Below are positions 1 through 7,014 of a stretch of DNA of 64,000 bases, piece by piece. The notes below the pieces were generated by a model that worked only from the letters and a program-made list of their open reading frames with translations, was not told the DNA's origin and searched no databases. Both the position numbers and the translations under genes were made by a program. Position 1 is the stretch's first letter, and each line of letters starts with the position of its first letter. Source of the stretch: Microcoleus vaginatus HSN003 (GTDB taxonomy: Bacteria; Cyanobacteriota; Cyanobacteriia; Cyanobacteriales; Microcoleaceae). The stretch lies in assembly GCF_022701255.1 (NCBI RefSeq), contig NZ_CP031705.1, forward strand, positions 496,001 through 560,000. The letters run 5' to 3'.

Positions 1-215
1 CGGTCTGTTGGAGTGCTAGCTGCAAGTAGCCCCATCGTCCTTTGAATCCTCGCTCCAAAAGTAGCATTATTTTCAATAGGAGCGGGTGGGGGGAATGGCG
101 TATCGGCCGCTATTTTTTTGATCAGCGGAACTAACAGAAAGCTCAGACACAAAAAAAGCAGCCACAAGTAGCGATAAATCTTGGATTTTCTGCTATTTCC
201 TTGGTGTTTTGCCAT
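1..215 (-). CDS. Partial membrane-anchored protein (N-terminus only)
   Basis: A reading frame starts with ATG at 215 and stays open to the left edge, giving about 71 residues. It begins with a basic stretch (MAKHQGNSRKSKIYRY), then a hydrophobic segment at about residues 17-31 (LWLLFLCLSFLLVPL). A proline-rich linker follows (TPFPPPAP). This is the pattern of a signal anchor or uncleaved signal peptide with the rest outside the cytoplasmic membrane. The functional domain lies beyond the window, so no function can be given. Confidence 0.6.
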   Translation of the reverse strand, partial: MAKHQGNSRKSKIYRYLWLLFLCLSFLLVPLIKKIAADTPFPPPAPIENNATFGARIQRTMGLLAASTPTD

Positions 216-421
216 TGTTTTATTTTTCCCTGTCTGTTTCACTTCGCTCAAGGCGACTGTGGGATGAATGCTACGCCTCTATCAGTAGCGGTAGCCTGCT
301 TATGGGCGCACCTCACCAGTAGCTGTAGTTTAGCCTGTATGGAAATATATTACCAACTTGAGCCAGACAAAAAGTGATATAATGCCAGCTAATTAATTGC
401 AGGAGATCGATCGCACGTCAA

Positions 422-766
422 ATGGATTACAAAACAGCCCGCAGTTTTCTGATCGACCAAGGAACCGCCCTGGAAACCAAGAAAAATCCCGACGCCTTCC
501 TGATGCGTCTCAAACAAGGTCAACCGCCCGTACCCGGACAGGTGACATCGATTTTATTAGCTTTAAAAATATTGTTTGAGGGTTTGCAAGAATCTCCAAT
601 GCTCGATCGACAATTAATCTCGGCACTGCATTTACTGTCAGTAGAAGGTTTGCAGCAATTTGAAGCTGGACTCCGCAGAGGAGTTTCTTGGCCACCGCTG
701 CTGAAAGAAGACTTAAATCGAATTGCGATCGCAGTCAAGAATATCTTTTCCGGCGTCTGGCAATAA
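422..766 (+). CDS. Conserved small cyanobacterial protein, function unknown
   Basis: The 114-residue protein starts MDYKTARSFLIDQG. ATG 422 follows a purine-rich GGAGATCG stretch by about 10 bases. It looks soluble and mainly helical, with no signal peptide or membrane segment. It has a well-ordered N-terminal half with a GQPPVPGQVTSILLALKIL stretch and a C-terminal amphipathic half. The style is that of a short conserved cyanobacterial family, but I cannot name it. It stands alone between a divergent gene and a non-coding stretch. Confidence 0.75.
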   Translation: MDYKTARSFLIDQGTALETKKNPDAFLMRLKQGQPPVPGQVTSILLALKILFEGLQESPMLDRQLISALHLLSVEGLQQFEAGLRRGVSWPPLLKEDLNRIAIAVKNIFSGVWQ

Positions 767-1283
767 TTTAACTCAGTCAACTCCGATGTTTAATAATAGA
801 AATTGTCAAACTATACTACTCGCGAAAGCTTTCGAGGGAGGCCAAAAGAGCTGGCAGTCCCGCTAGCGCGGCCGACACCAGAGCCTCATCTTTGTAAACT
901 CGCGATCGGAGAATACGGGTACTTTTAGACGCAGAGGTGAAAGAGCCTCGCCGTTGGAAATTTCCGGTTTCAACCCGCCCTAAATTTTTTGTTTCTCCCG
1001 TCACACAAAACATAGCAGTATCCTCAATTAATCCCTAGATATGCGCCCGTAAACTTTCTCAGGGCTTGCTCAATATTTTTATTATTACTCAGATAGGTAA
1101 CAGAGATGAAACCATGAAATAATTATTCACGATAGCTAGGGATCAACTTAAACTACATAACTACTTTTATTGATTTGTTACACGGCGCGTTTGTTTAAGC
1201 CGATCGCCCACAGCGACTCAGACACCAGCCACCAGCCAGCAAAATCACCGATTTCACAAGGGGAACGCGGCTCAATGATGCTA
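767..1283. other. Intergenic stretch left of the IS element
   Basis: This stretch holds no convincing gene. A 65-codon minus-strand frame (816-1013, starting MFCVTGETKN) is possible but ends in low-information residues and has no recognised relative. From 1161 a plus-strand frame is open up to the IS insertion at 1283 and joins in frame with sequence to the right of the IS, so its last bases probably belong to the disrupted gene. Confidence 0.4.
1275..1283 (+). pseudogene. 5' end of a gene split by the IS630 element
   Basis: ATG ATG at 1275-1280 is followed by CTA, whose last two bases are the TA target. An AAGGGG purine stretch lies about 12 bases upstream. If the IS and one TA are removed, this joins in frame to 2302-2685 and gives a 130-residue protein starting MMLTLSPATVISQIKP. 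The same frame is open back to 1161, so a longer product from TTG 1170 is also possible. Confidence 0.55.
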
Positions 1284-1298
1284 CAGCACTTCCGGATG

Positions 1299-1865
1299 TT
1301 ATGAGGTACAGTAGCAGCAATTAGTAAACCAGTTTTTGAGATGTTTCGGATTAATTAAGTCAAGAGCCACAGCAATTATCGTGTCAACCATTTTAGTGCT
1401 GGTTGGTGAAAACTGTCGCAATAAAGATTTAAGTTGCGACCACCATAATTCAATCGGATTAAAATCAGGAGAGTATGGGGATAAACATAAAATAGAAGCA
1501 CCCACCACGGCAATCATCGATGTAATTGAATCTACTTTATGCGCTGGTAAGTTATCCATCACTACTACGGCTCCGGGCCACAATTGTGGCACTAAACATT
1601 TCTCGATAAACACCTCAAATGCTTTGCTATCCATCGAGTTGTCCAGGGTCATTAATGCCACTACTTTCGTGAGGCTAATTGCACCAATTACTGTGACTTT
1701 CTTGCCTCGATAAAAAGGTTTGACCGCATAGGCTCTAGTTCCTCGTTGCGAACGTGCATGAGTTCTGGTTAAACCTAGCAATACTCCAGTCTCATCTAAA
1801 AATACTAGATTTTTTGGCTCGATATCCTTGACTTTTTCCCAATAGTCTAACCTTAACTTCATCAC
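1299..1865 (-). CDS. IS630 transposase ORF B (DDE catalytic part)
   Basis: This 188-residue frame opens with GTG at 1865 or ATG at 1862. It contains the DDE catalytic triad of IS630/Tc1 enzymes: the first Asp in LVFLDETGV, the second in VVVMDNLPAHK, and a Glu in FNPIELWWSQLK. The order and spacing match the DDE superfamily, and the C-terminus is complete. It is in the -1 frame relative to ORF A, so it is probably made as an A-B fusion. The frame shows no internal damage. Confidence 0.9.
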   Translation of the reverse strand: MMKLRLDYWEKVKDIEPKNLVFLDETGVLLGLTRTHARSQRGTRAYAVKPFYRGKKVTVIGAISLTKVVALMTLDNSMDSKAFEVFIEKCLVPQLWPGAVVVMDNLPAHKVDSITSMIAVVGASILCLSPYSPDFNPIELWWSQLKSLLRQFSPTSTKMVDTIIAVALDLINPKHLKNWFTNCCYCTS

Positions 1866-2245
1866 TCTTTCTGTGCCTGCTTGGCTACTCCTGACTGTTT
1901 TTTTTTACGATTTAATCCCAACTTCTGTAAGGCGCTACACATGGCTGTTCTGCCTACCCAATTTCCTGTCTTTTGGGCGAACAACTCACACAATTCTACC
2001 AAAGTTGCATCGGGATGTGTGACCACTATTTCTCTTAACTCTTGTGACGCATTATTCAAATGACTGAATCTGGGTTTACCCCTCGGTTTAGGCTGTAAAT
2101 TCCCCTCTATTTTTTGTTGCTTGACAAGTTTTTGAACTAAGCTTTTACTGCAGGCAAATATTTCTGCTGTTTTTCTGATCGACAGCTTCTGCTCGACATG
2201 GGCTGCTACTATTTTGGATCGCAAATCTACTGAGTATGCTTTCAT
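1862..2245 (-). CDS. IS630 transposase ORF A (DNA-binding part)
   Basis: The 127-residue protein starts MKAYSVDLRSKIVAAH. It carries the N-terminal helix-turn-helix typical of IS630 transposases (RKTAEIFACSKSLVQKLVKQQ), a basic linker, and a second HTH-like region (HPDATLVELCELFAQKTG). This part recognises the terminal inverted repeats. It ends in KKKQSGVAKQAQKE. The TGA stop overlaps the start of ORF B, which lies in the -1 frame. Full transposase therefore probably needs a -1 frameshift at the A-rich GAAAGAGTGATG overlap. Confidence 0.9.
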   Translation of the reverse strand: MKAYSVDLRSKIVAAHVEQKLSIRKTAEIFACSKSLVQKLVKQQKIEGNLQPKPRGKPRFSHLNNASQELREIVVTHPDATLVELCELFAQKTGNWVGRTAMCSALQKLGLNRKKKQSGVAKQAQKE

Positions 2246-2301
2246 TGGTATATTATTTTTAGTCGATTCTATTGTACCTCATAACATCCGGAAGTGCTGT
2301 A

Positions 2302-2685
2302 ACTCTTAGTCCAGCAACAGTTATAAGTCAAATCAAGCCGACTGTCGAAATCTTGCGCGACGGAGACTACCGCTACCGAGACTCCTTTGCGATCGATCGA
2401 CCTTTCAGAGAAATCCAATTTCGCAAACAAGACAGATACATCACCGGCAGCGATTCAGACAAACGCACGGGCAAAACTTACTGCTTCCGGGGCATCCCCC
2501 AACAAAACAACATTATTAACATCACGGTAGCGATCGAAATTTCCCCAAAAACAGCACAGCAAACCGAGTGGAAATTAGCACCGGGAAGCCCCATTAATTT
2601 CGACAGGCTTTATCCACTGCAAGCTGGGCCGGGATTAGAATTGTACAAATGTTTGACAGCATTTTTACCCAAATTGAATGATTAG
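2302..2685 (+). pseudogene. 3' part of a gene split by the IS630 element
   Basis: The open frame encodes about 127 residues, starting TLSPATVISQIKPTVEILRD and ending AFLPKLND. It looks like genuine coding sequence: a polar soluble protein with RDGDYRYRDSFAIDRPF and GKTYCFRGIPQQNN stretches. I do not recognise the family. Its start is cut off by the IS. A TTG at 2272 inside the IS end could in principle restart translation in the same frame. It is best annotated as a disrupted gene with its first codons at 1275-1283. Confidence 0.65.
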
Positions 2686-2715
2686 TTATATCAATTCCGG
2701 TTGCACTCCTTATGA

Positions 2716-2858
2716 TGTTGACTGTTGACTGTTGACTGTTGACTGTTGACTGTTGACTGTTGACTGTTGACTGTTGACTGTTGACTGTTGACTGTTGACT
2801 GTTGACTGTTGACTGTTGACTGTTGACTGTTGACTGTTGACTGTTAACTGTTGACTGT
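2716..2858. repeat. Heptanucleotide tandem array (TGTTGAC)n
   Basis: About 20 head-to-tail copies of the 7-mer TGTTGAC fill this stretch. Only one variant unit (TGTTAAC) occurs, near the right end. Such arrays are known in filamentous cyanobacteria as short tandemly repeated repetitive (STRR) sequences. Near-perfect copies imply recent expansion. Reading frames crossing the array are artefacts of its 7-bp period, since they repeat every 21 bases. Confidence 0.97.
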
Positions 2859-3067
2859 GAATCGAACAATTAAAAATTGCGCCGAGATAGGTGGCGACTT
2901 GTAAAAATTATTCATGAATTGCCTTCTAATTTATCATTTTGATGCAGCCGGAAACGATATTATTCGTTACTTGTTAATGGTTATTTCCTAATCGCTTTGG
3001 CTTGTTAATAACCAATAACATTTCTTAACAGTTAACAGTCAACCGTCAACCGCCAACATTTAAATTC
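2859..3067. other. Spacer with a degenerate heptamer array
   Basis: No gene is seen. Near 3027-3058 a decayed relative of the adjacent array appears on the other strand (TTAACAG TTAACAG TCAACCG TCAACCG). It lies just downstream of the lysozyme-like gene, which is transcribed leftward. Confidence 0.5.
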
Positions 3068-4375
3068 CTAAGAACCAGCATTTTCCAATTCTTCCCGCAG
3101 CATTTCCCGGTAGACTTGCGGCAAACGAGAACTCATAGAATTGTTCTCAATTCCATATCCCAAACTCGTCCAAGTTCCCGAAAGCATCCGCAATACCTCA
3201 GTTAATCTTTCCTGCCGCAACATCTCAGGAATATCAGCTTTCCAAAACTTGCGATCGCTCAACCAAGCATAAACCACAGCATCCTGATCTTCTGGTTCAA
3301 AACTGTAATCTTCCCAGAATAAAAAATTAGCACGACGCGCCTGATAGCGCTTAGCCTTCTCCTTCCAAGTCGTCGTCAGAAATTGATACCTGCCCGCAGC
3401 GGTAGTACACTTGCCTCGATTCGGGCCATTAACAATCTTCACGCACCAGTCAGGATGGCGGCTCAAATCTAATATATATTTGCCACCGTAAACAACGTGA
3501 TAAGGGCGAGAAACATTCGACTCGCTAGCAGAAATAGTACGCATCAGCGCCCGAATGTAAGGATCGCCCGTTTTCATAGCCAGCGGCGGCAATTTTCCCA
3601 GCCCGCTTGCCGACTGCGACAACTGCTGATTTCCCCGCAAACTGTCAACAAAAAAAACACCGCTGCCAATCACAGCGCCGATTAAAAGTATAAATCCGAG
3701 AATTTGAATCTCTGATCGCCTCAGCAAACCTCTTTTTCGACGGCCAAATTTCTCAGCTTCCAGCAAAGTCATTTCCATTTCCGAAATTTCAACCCATTTT
3801 CGAGCCACCCGCATCCGGCGCACCCGAAAATCGTATTGATATAGGGGGGCCGCTAACAGCGTTAAACTTGATAAAACCCCCGCCAATTTAATCAGCCAGA
3901 AATCTAATTCACCGGCTATGGCAACATTTGTCAGAGTAGATATTCCTGTTAGTAACTCACCAGGATTGAACGATCGCGCTGGCCAATAAAAAATCGCAAG
4001 TTGCACCAACAGCGCCAGATTAAATGCAAAAAAAATCACTACAACAGCATTCAAGCCTTCTCGCAAGTGCGATCGAATACCAGTGTGCCTGCGCTTGAAC
4101 TTGCGCGCAACGCGCCAGCGCCCCGGCAGCATAATTAGTAAGGGATTTAAGATTTTGACGGCGAACAAGTGAAACACAAAAAACAAAGGCAACTGAATCA
4201 GCCAAGCCGCCAGCAGTAGACTCAGAAAGCCGATATCGTCGCTGACAAAAGGAATGCCCCTGCGAAGGACAAAACTAAAACTCTGAGCGAGAGCAAATGC
4301 CCTTAACCACGAAATCGGATAGGGGAACCAAGCTGGCCACTTGAGAGTTTTCATGCTGAGAGAGGGAAATTTCAA
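3068..4375 (-). CDS. Membrane-anchored GH104 lysozyme-like muramidase
   Basis: The 435-residue protein has a hydrophobic N-terminal part with several membrane segments up to about residue 185, and another at about 225-245. A soluble C-terminal domain follows from about residue 275. This domain resembles phage lambda lysozyme (GH104): it has ISASESNVSRPYHVVYGG with a candidate catalytic Glu, then CTTAAGRYQFLTTTWKEKAK, matching the lambda AGRYQ block. The family cleaves peptidoglycan glycan strands. Here it is fused to a membrane anchor rather than being a free endolysin, suggesting a cell-wall remodelling role (inference). It is a single gene. Confidence 0.85.
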   Translation of the reverse strand: MKFPSLSMKTLKWPAWFPYPISWLRAFALAQSFSFVLRRGIPFVSDDIGFLSLLLAAWLIQLPLFFVFHLFAVKILNPLLIMLPGRWRVARKFKRRHTGIRSHLREGLNAVVVIFFAFNLALLVQLAIFYWPARSFNPGELLTGISTLTNVAIAGELDFWLIKLAGVLSSLTLLAAPLYQYDFRVRRMRVARKWVEISEMEMTLLEAEKFGRRKRGLLRRSEIQILGFILLIGAVIGSGVFFVDSLRGNQQLSQSASGLGKLPPLAMKTGDPYIRALMRTISASESNVSRPYHVVYGGKYILDLSRHPDWCVKIVNGPNRGKCTTAAGRYQFLTTTWKEKAKRYQARRANFLFWEDYSFEPEDQDAVVYAWLSDRKFWKADIPEMLRQERLTEVLRMLSGTWTSLGYGIENNSMSSRLPQVYREMLREELENAGS

Positions 4376-4434
4376 CGGCGAATCATAAAACTATTAAGAT
4401 TTTGCCAGATTTGGCGATCGGAAAATTGTTGTAG

Positions 4435-4618
4435 GGTGCGTCAGCCCAAATCTTTGACCCAAATCACATCTTGCACCATTCTCGATAAGCCTTTTTTGGG
4501 CGGGCAGGATGCCCACCCCACAAGAAAATGCACTTTTTGTGGAACAGGCATCTTGCCTGTTTTTGACAATGGTGCAACATCTCCGATCCAAATCAAAGTG
4601 TTTTTGGTCTGACGCACC
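4435..4618. repeat. MITE-like element, family B, copy 1
   Basis: The outer inverted repeats GGTGCGTCAG (4435-4444) and CTGACGCACC (4609-4618) are perfect. They enclose a second perfect pair, TTGCACCATT (4471-4480) and AATGGTGCAA (4568-4577). Inside lie a GGGCGGGCAGGATGCCCACCCC-type palindrome and the hairpin AACAGGCA-TCT-TGCCTGTT. There is no coding capacity. It fills the gap between the lysozyme-like gene and the upstream oxidoreductase gene, both on the minus strand. Confidence 0.85.
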
Positions 4619-4641
4619 GAACCCAAGCGAGGCTAATTCAA

Positions 4642-5301
4642 TCAAATCACACTAGCAAACAACTCCTCAAAACTCTTTTGCGGAGCCTCCGGCTTCGCCA
4701 CAATTTCCACAACCTTGTTGCGAGAATTCGGCTGAAACAGCGCCTCCACGCACACTTGGGCTACCTTGGTGCGGGGAATGCTGCTCTCAAACATTTTGTC
4801 GGCACCAGTCATGACGATCGCATCTGAATTATCCTCATTTTTGAGACCGCCCGGACGGACGATCGTATAAGTTAGGCCGCTTTTTTGCAAATACTCCTCG
4901 GCTTGCTTCTTCCAAACCAGAATTAGCCAGAACAAATTCAGCGGGTGAAAAAACTGAGAGACGCACAGAGAAGTCACAAGCACAAAATGCTCAATGCCCT
5001 TAGCCTTAGCTGCATCCACCAAATTTTTAGTACCTTCCAAATCCACCTTATAAGGCGCTGTCGGGTCAAAACCAGGGGCCGCGCCTGTCGCACACAGCAA
5101 TACCGTACTATCGCCGATGGCATCGCTTAGGGAAGTCGCATTTAATACATCCCCCGTCACTAACTCAGCCTCCGGTGGTAAAATTTGTCTAGCTGTCTCT
5201 AGATTTCGGACTAAGGCACGCACGGGAATACCTCGCTTGACCAATTCTGCGACGATGCGGCGGCCAGTCTGACCTGTGGCTCCTGCTACAAATGCTTTCA
5301 T
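4642..5301 (-). CDS. NmrA-like NAD(P)-binding oxidoreductase (atypical SDR)
   Basis: The 219-residue protein has an N-terminal Rossmann motif GATGQTGRRIV at residues 8-18 and VRALVRN at 27-33, typical of NADP-binding NmrA/TMR-type atypical short-chain dehydrogenases. Other landmarks are VTGDV, VLLCATGA and YTIVRPGGLKNE, which is the substrate-side loop. This cyanobacterial and plastid group includes Ycf39 and Tic62 relatives. The substrate is not known. The protein is soluble and complete, with ATG at 5301. Confidence 0.88.
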   Translation of the reverse strand: MKAFVAGATGQTGRRIVAELVKRGIPVRALVRNLETARQILPPEAELVTGDVLNATSLSDAIGDSTVLLCATGAAPGFDPTAPYKVDLEGTKNLVDAAKAKGIEHFVLVTSLCVSQFFHPLNLFWLILVWKKQAEEYLQKSGLTYTIVRPGGLKNEDNSDAIVMTGADKMFESSIPRTKVAQVCVEALFQPNSRNKVVEIVAKPEAPQKSFEELFASVI

Positions 5302-5422
5302 AAGTCGGGTTATGCTGGATTAGGGTAAGTTTTGTTACTATCAATTTCTCAATTGTAGGGAGGAAACTCCCTTAACACATCCCCAACCGGATCGATTGGC
5401 GTGTATAACAGGAGAGCATACG

Positions 5423-6136
5423 ATGAAGCAGGATTCCGCTGAATATCACACTGTTGAAGCTTCTGACGAAAATTACTACCCAGATGCGAGTTTCCGACAG
5501 CCCGAAAGTGCAAGCGCGGATGCAGGAGAGGAAGTTGAGCCGATTTGGTTTCACACGCATTTTGAAGACAGCATGGAGATGTACGCCGATGCGGAGACGG
5601 TGGCGAAGCATTTGAACAACCACAAGACTTGGTTTTGCCAGTGCGCTTCGCCGATGAAGGCCGAGCCGCTCGGAGAAAACGGCTATGATTTATTAATCGG
5701 GCGTTTTGGGGCTTTCGGCTACCGCGTTGAAGCGAGAATTGGTTTAGAGTTGCTGCCGCCTGACGCTGAAGGCTGCTATTTGATTAAGACTATTCCGGTT
5801 CCGGATTATACCTCGCCTGGGTATGAAGTGGATTTTCGATCGGCAATGAAGCTAGTGGAGATGCCGTCTCAGGAGTTTGCCGCCGATTGGCCGAGTTCGG
5901 AACGTGCTAAGCTACCGCCTGCGATTACCATTACTACCTGGAAGCTAGATTTGGCTGTGGGGGTTTGCTTTCCCAAGTTTATTCGATCGATGTCTCAGCC
6001 TTTGATAGAAAAAACCGGCGATGCGCTTTTGGAAAAAATTATCAAACAAGTTAACCGGCGCTTGACTTATAAAACTCAGGTTGTTTTTCACGAAAGTTTG
6101 GGCATTCCTTTTCCCAAAAATCCTAAGAAACATTAA
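5423..6136 (+). CDS. DUF1997 family protein
   Basis: The protein has 237 residues starting MKQDSAEYHT. ATG 5423 is preferred over the upstream in-frame TTG because AGGAG lies 8-10 bases before it. After an acidic leader of about 40 residues comes the DUF1997 body (HFEDSMEMYADAETVAKHL, FCQCASPMKAEPLGENGYDL, GRFGAFGYRVE), ending LGIPFPKNPKKH. The family is nearly confined to cyanobacteria and plastids and has no established function. It looks like a soluble ligand-binding fold. Confidence 0.88.
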   Translation: MKQDSAEYHTVEASDENYYPDASFRQPESASADAGEEVEPIWFHTHFEDSMEMYADAETVAKHLNNHKTWFCQCASPMKAEPLGENGYDLLIGRFGAFGYRVEARIGLELLPPDAEGCYLIKTIPVPDYTSPGYEVDFRSAMKLVEMPSQEFAADWPSSERAKLPPAITITTWKLDLAVGVCFPKFIRSMSQPLIEKTGDALLEKIIKQVNRRLTYKTQVVFHESLGIPFPKNPKKH

Positions 6137-7014
6137 CAATACTTCTGCTCTAAGCTGTACTGCATTTAAATTGTATGTTAAGTGCGGGATCTCCTGCCCA
6201 ACCCCTACTCCCCACCAGAGTAAAGATTTATTTTACTCTGCAATTTAAATGCGGATGAGCTTAACTCACATTTGTAGGGTGTGCACTGCACACCTTACTC
6301 ATAAGTGCGATCGCAATAACTCATACCATTGCAGATTTTAGACTTCGGCGTGACTGCTCAGTCGCACAATTTTAGATTAAATAATTGGGAATAACTGATT
6401 GGGTATGGGTGGGGAACACGAGCCTACAGTTGCTTTTTTGAAACTGATATCACTGTCTCCGGGTGCTTATGGCCCGCCTTACCCCTATTTTTTTGAGCCC
6501 AACACTTGCTTGAGCAGTTAATCCAAATAACCAAGTTATTGCTAATAAAATTTAAGTGTAAGGTCATGATTGCATTTGACTTATAGCAATCCTTGCAGGA
6601 GTCGTAATTTTTTTGCCCCACCCCAACCCTCCCCGAACCCGCAGGGAGAAAGTAAGAAATTCACAAATTATTTAGGATGGCTATATGCTGATTTCTTATC
6701 AGGGGAATTAGTTTTTATTATGATGGGTCAATTTAGGACAGGGTTGGACACAATAATTTCAAGTCAGATGCCATCAACTTCGACAGCATTGTTATTAAAA
6801 GATTTGGCTTTTATCATCATGCTTTCCGTCCTTATTACCTCAGAATTAAGCAGTGTAGCCGATGCAGTCGAAAAGCCGTTCCGATCGCCCTCGGAAATCA
6901 GCAAGTGTTTCAGATCACAAGGCTGATCGATCGCCCTCACTGCCCAAAAACCTAAAATTATGTCACATTAAGTAAAAGGTGATCAAAGCAGTCTTGCCAT
7001 ATCCGTAGAAAGTT
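6137..7014. other. 878-bp non-coding stretch
   Basis: No convincing gene is found. A family A MITE-like element occupies 6151-6263. A 118-codon plus frame at 6570-6926 has a poor composition and starts in repeat-like DNA, so I do not call it. The right end holds the leader of the hybrid kinase gene. Confidence 0.5.
6151..6263. repeat. MITE-like element, family A, copy 1
   Basis: This 113-bp element has 23-bp terminal inverted repeats matching at 18 positions. Left end: TAAGCT-GTACT-GCATTTAAATTG. Right end, reverse complemented: TAAGCT-CATCC-GCATTTAAATTG. The core (GGGATCTCCTGCCCAACCCC) differs from the other family A copies but is nearly the same as the core of the family B copy at 9359-9472. 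Confidence 0.85.

Larger units (their letters stand above)
1284..2299 (-). mobile_element. Complete IS630-family insertion sequence
   Basis: The element is about 1016 bp and is bounded by perfect terminal inverted repeats. The sequence TACAGCACTTCCGGATGTTA... at 1282-1310 is the exact reverse complement of 2273-2301 (29 of 29 bases). The outermost TA at 1282-1283 and 2300-2301 is best read as the duplicated TA target that IS630/Tc1-mariner elements use. Two overlapping transposase frames on the minus strand encode the helix-turn-helix and DDE parts. Perfect ends and undamaged frames suggest a recent insertion. It lies inside a small plus-strand gene. Confidence 0.95.

Noticed and set aside
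816-1013. 65-codon minus-strand frame
   Set aside because: Could be a small protein, but there is no family resemblance and it lies in a repeat-like stretch with an inverted CGCGAAAGCTTTCGAG.
2716-2858. Possible CRISPR array
   Set aside because: The unit is only 7 bp with no spacers and no cas genes nearby.
2594-2869. Minus-strand reading frame with repeated NSQQSTV units
   Set aside because: It is the translation of the 7-bp tandem array, which stays open in all frames because it lacks stops; no gene outside the array supports it.
6570-6926. 118-codon plus-strand frame
   Set aside because: Starts in repeat-like DNA, unusual composition, no recognisable domain and no ribosome-binding site.
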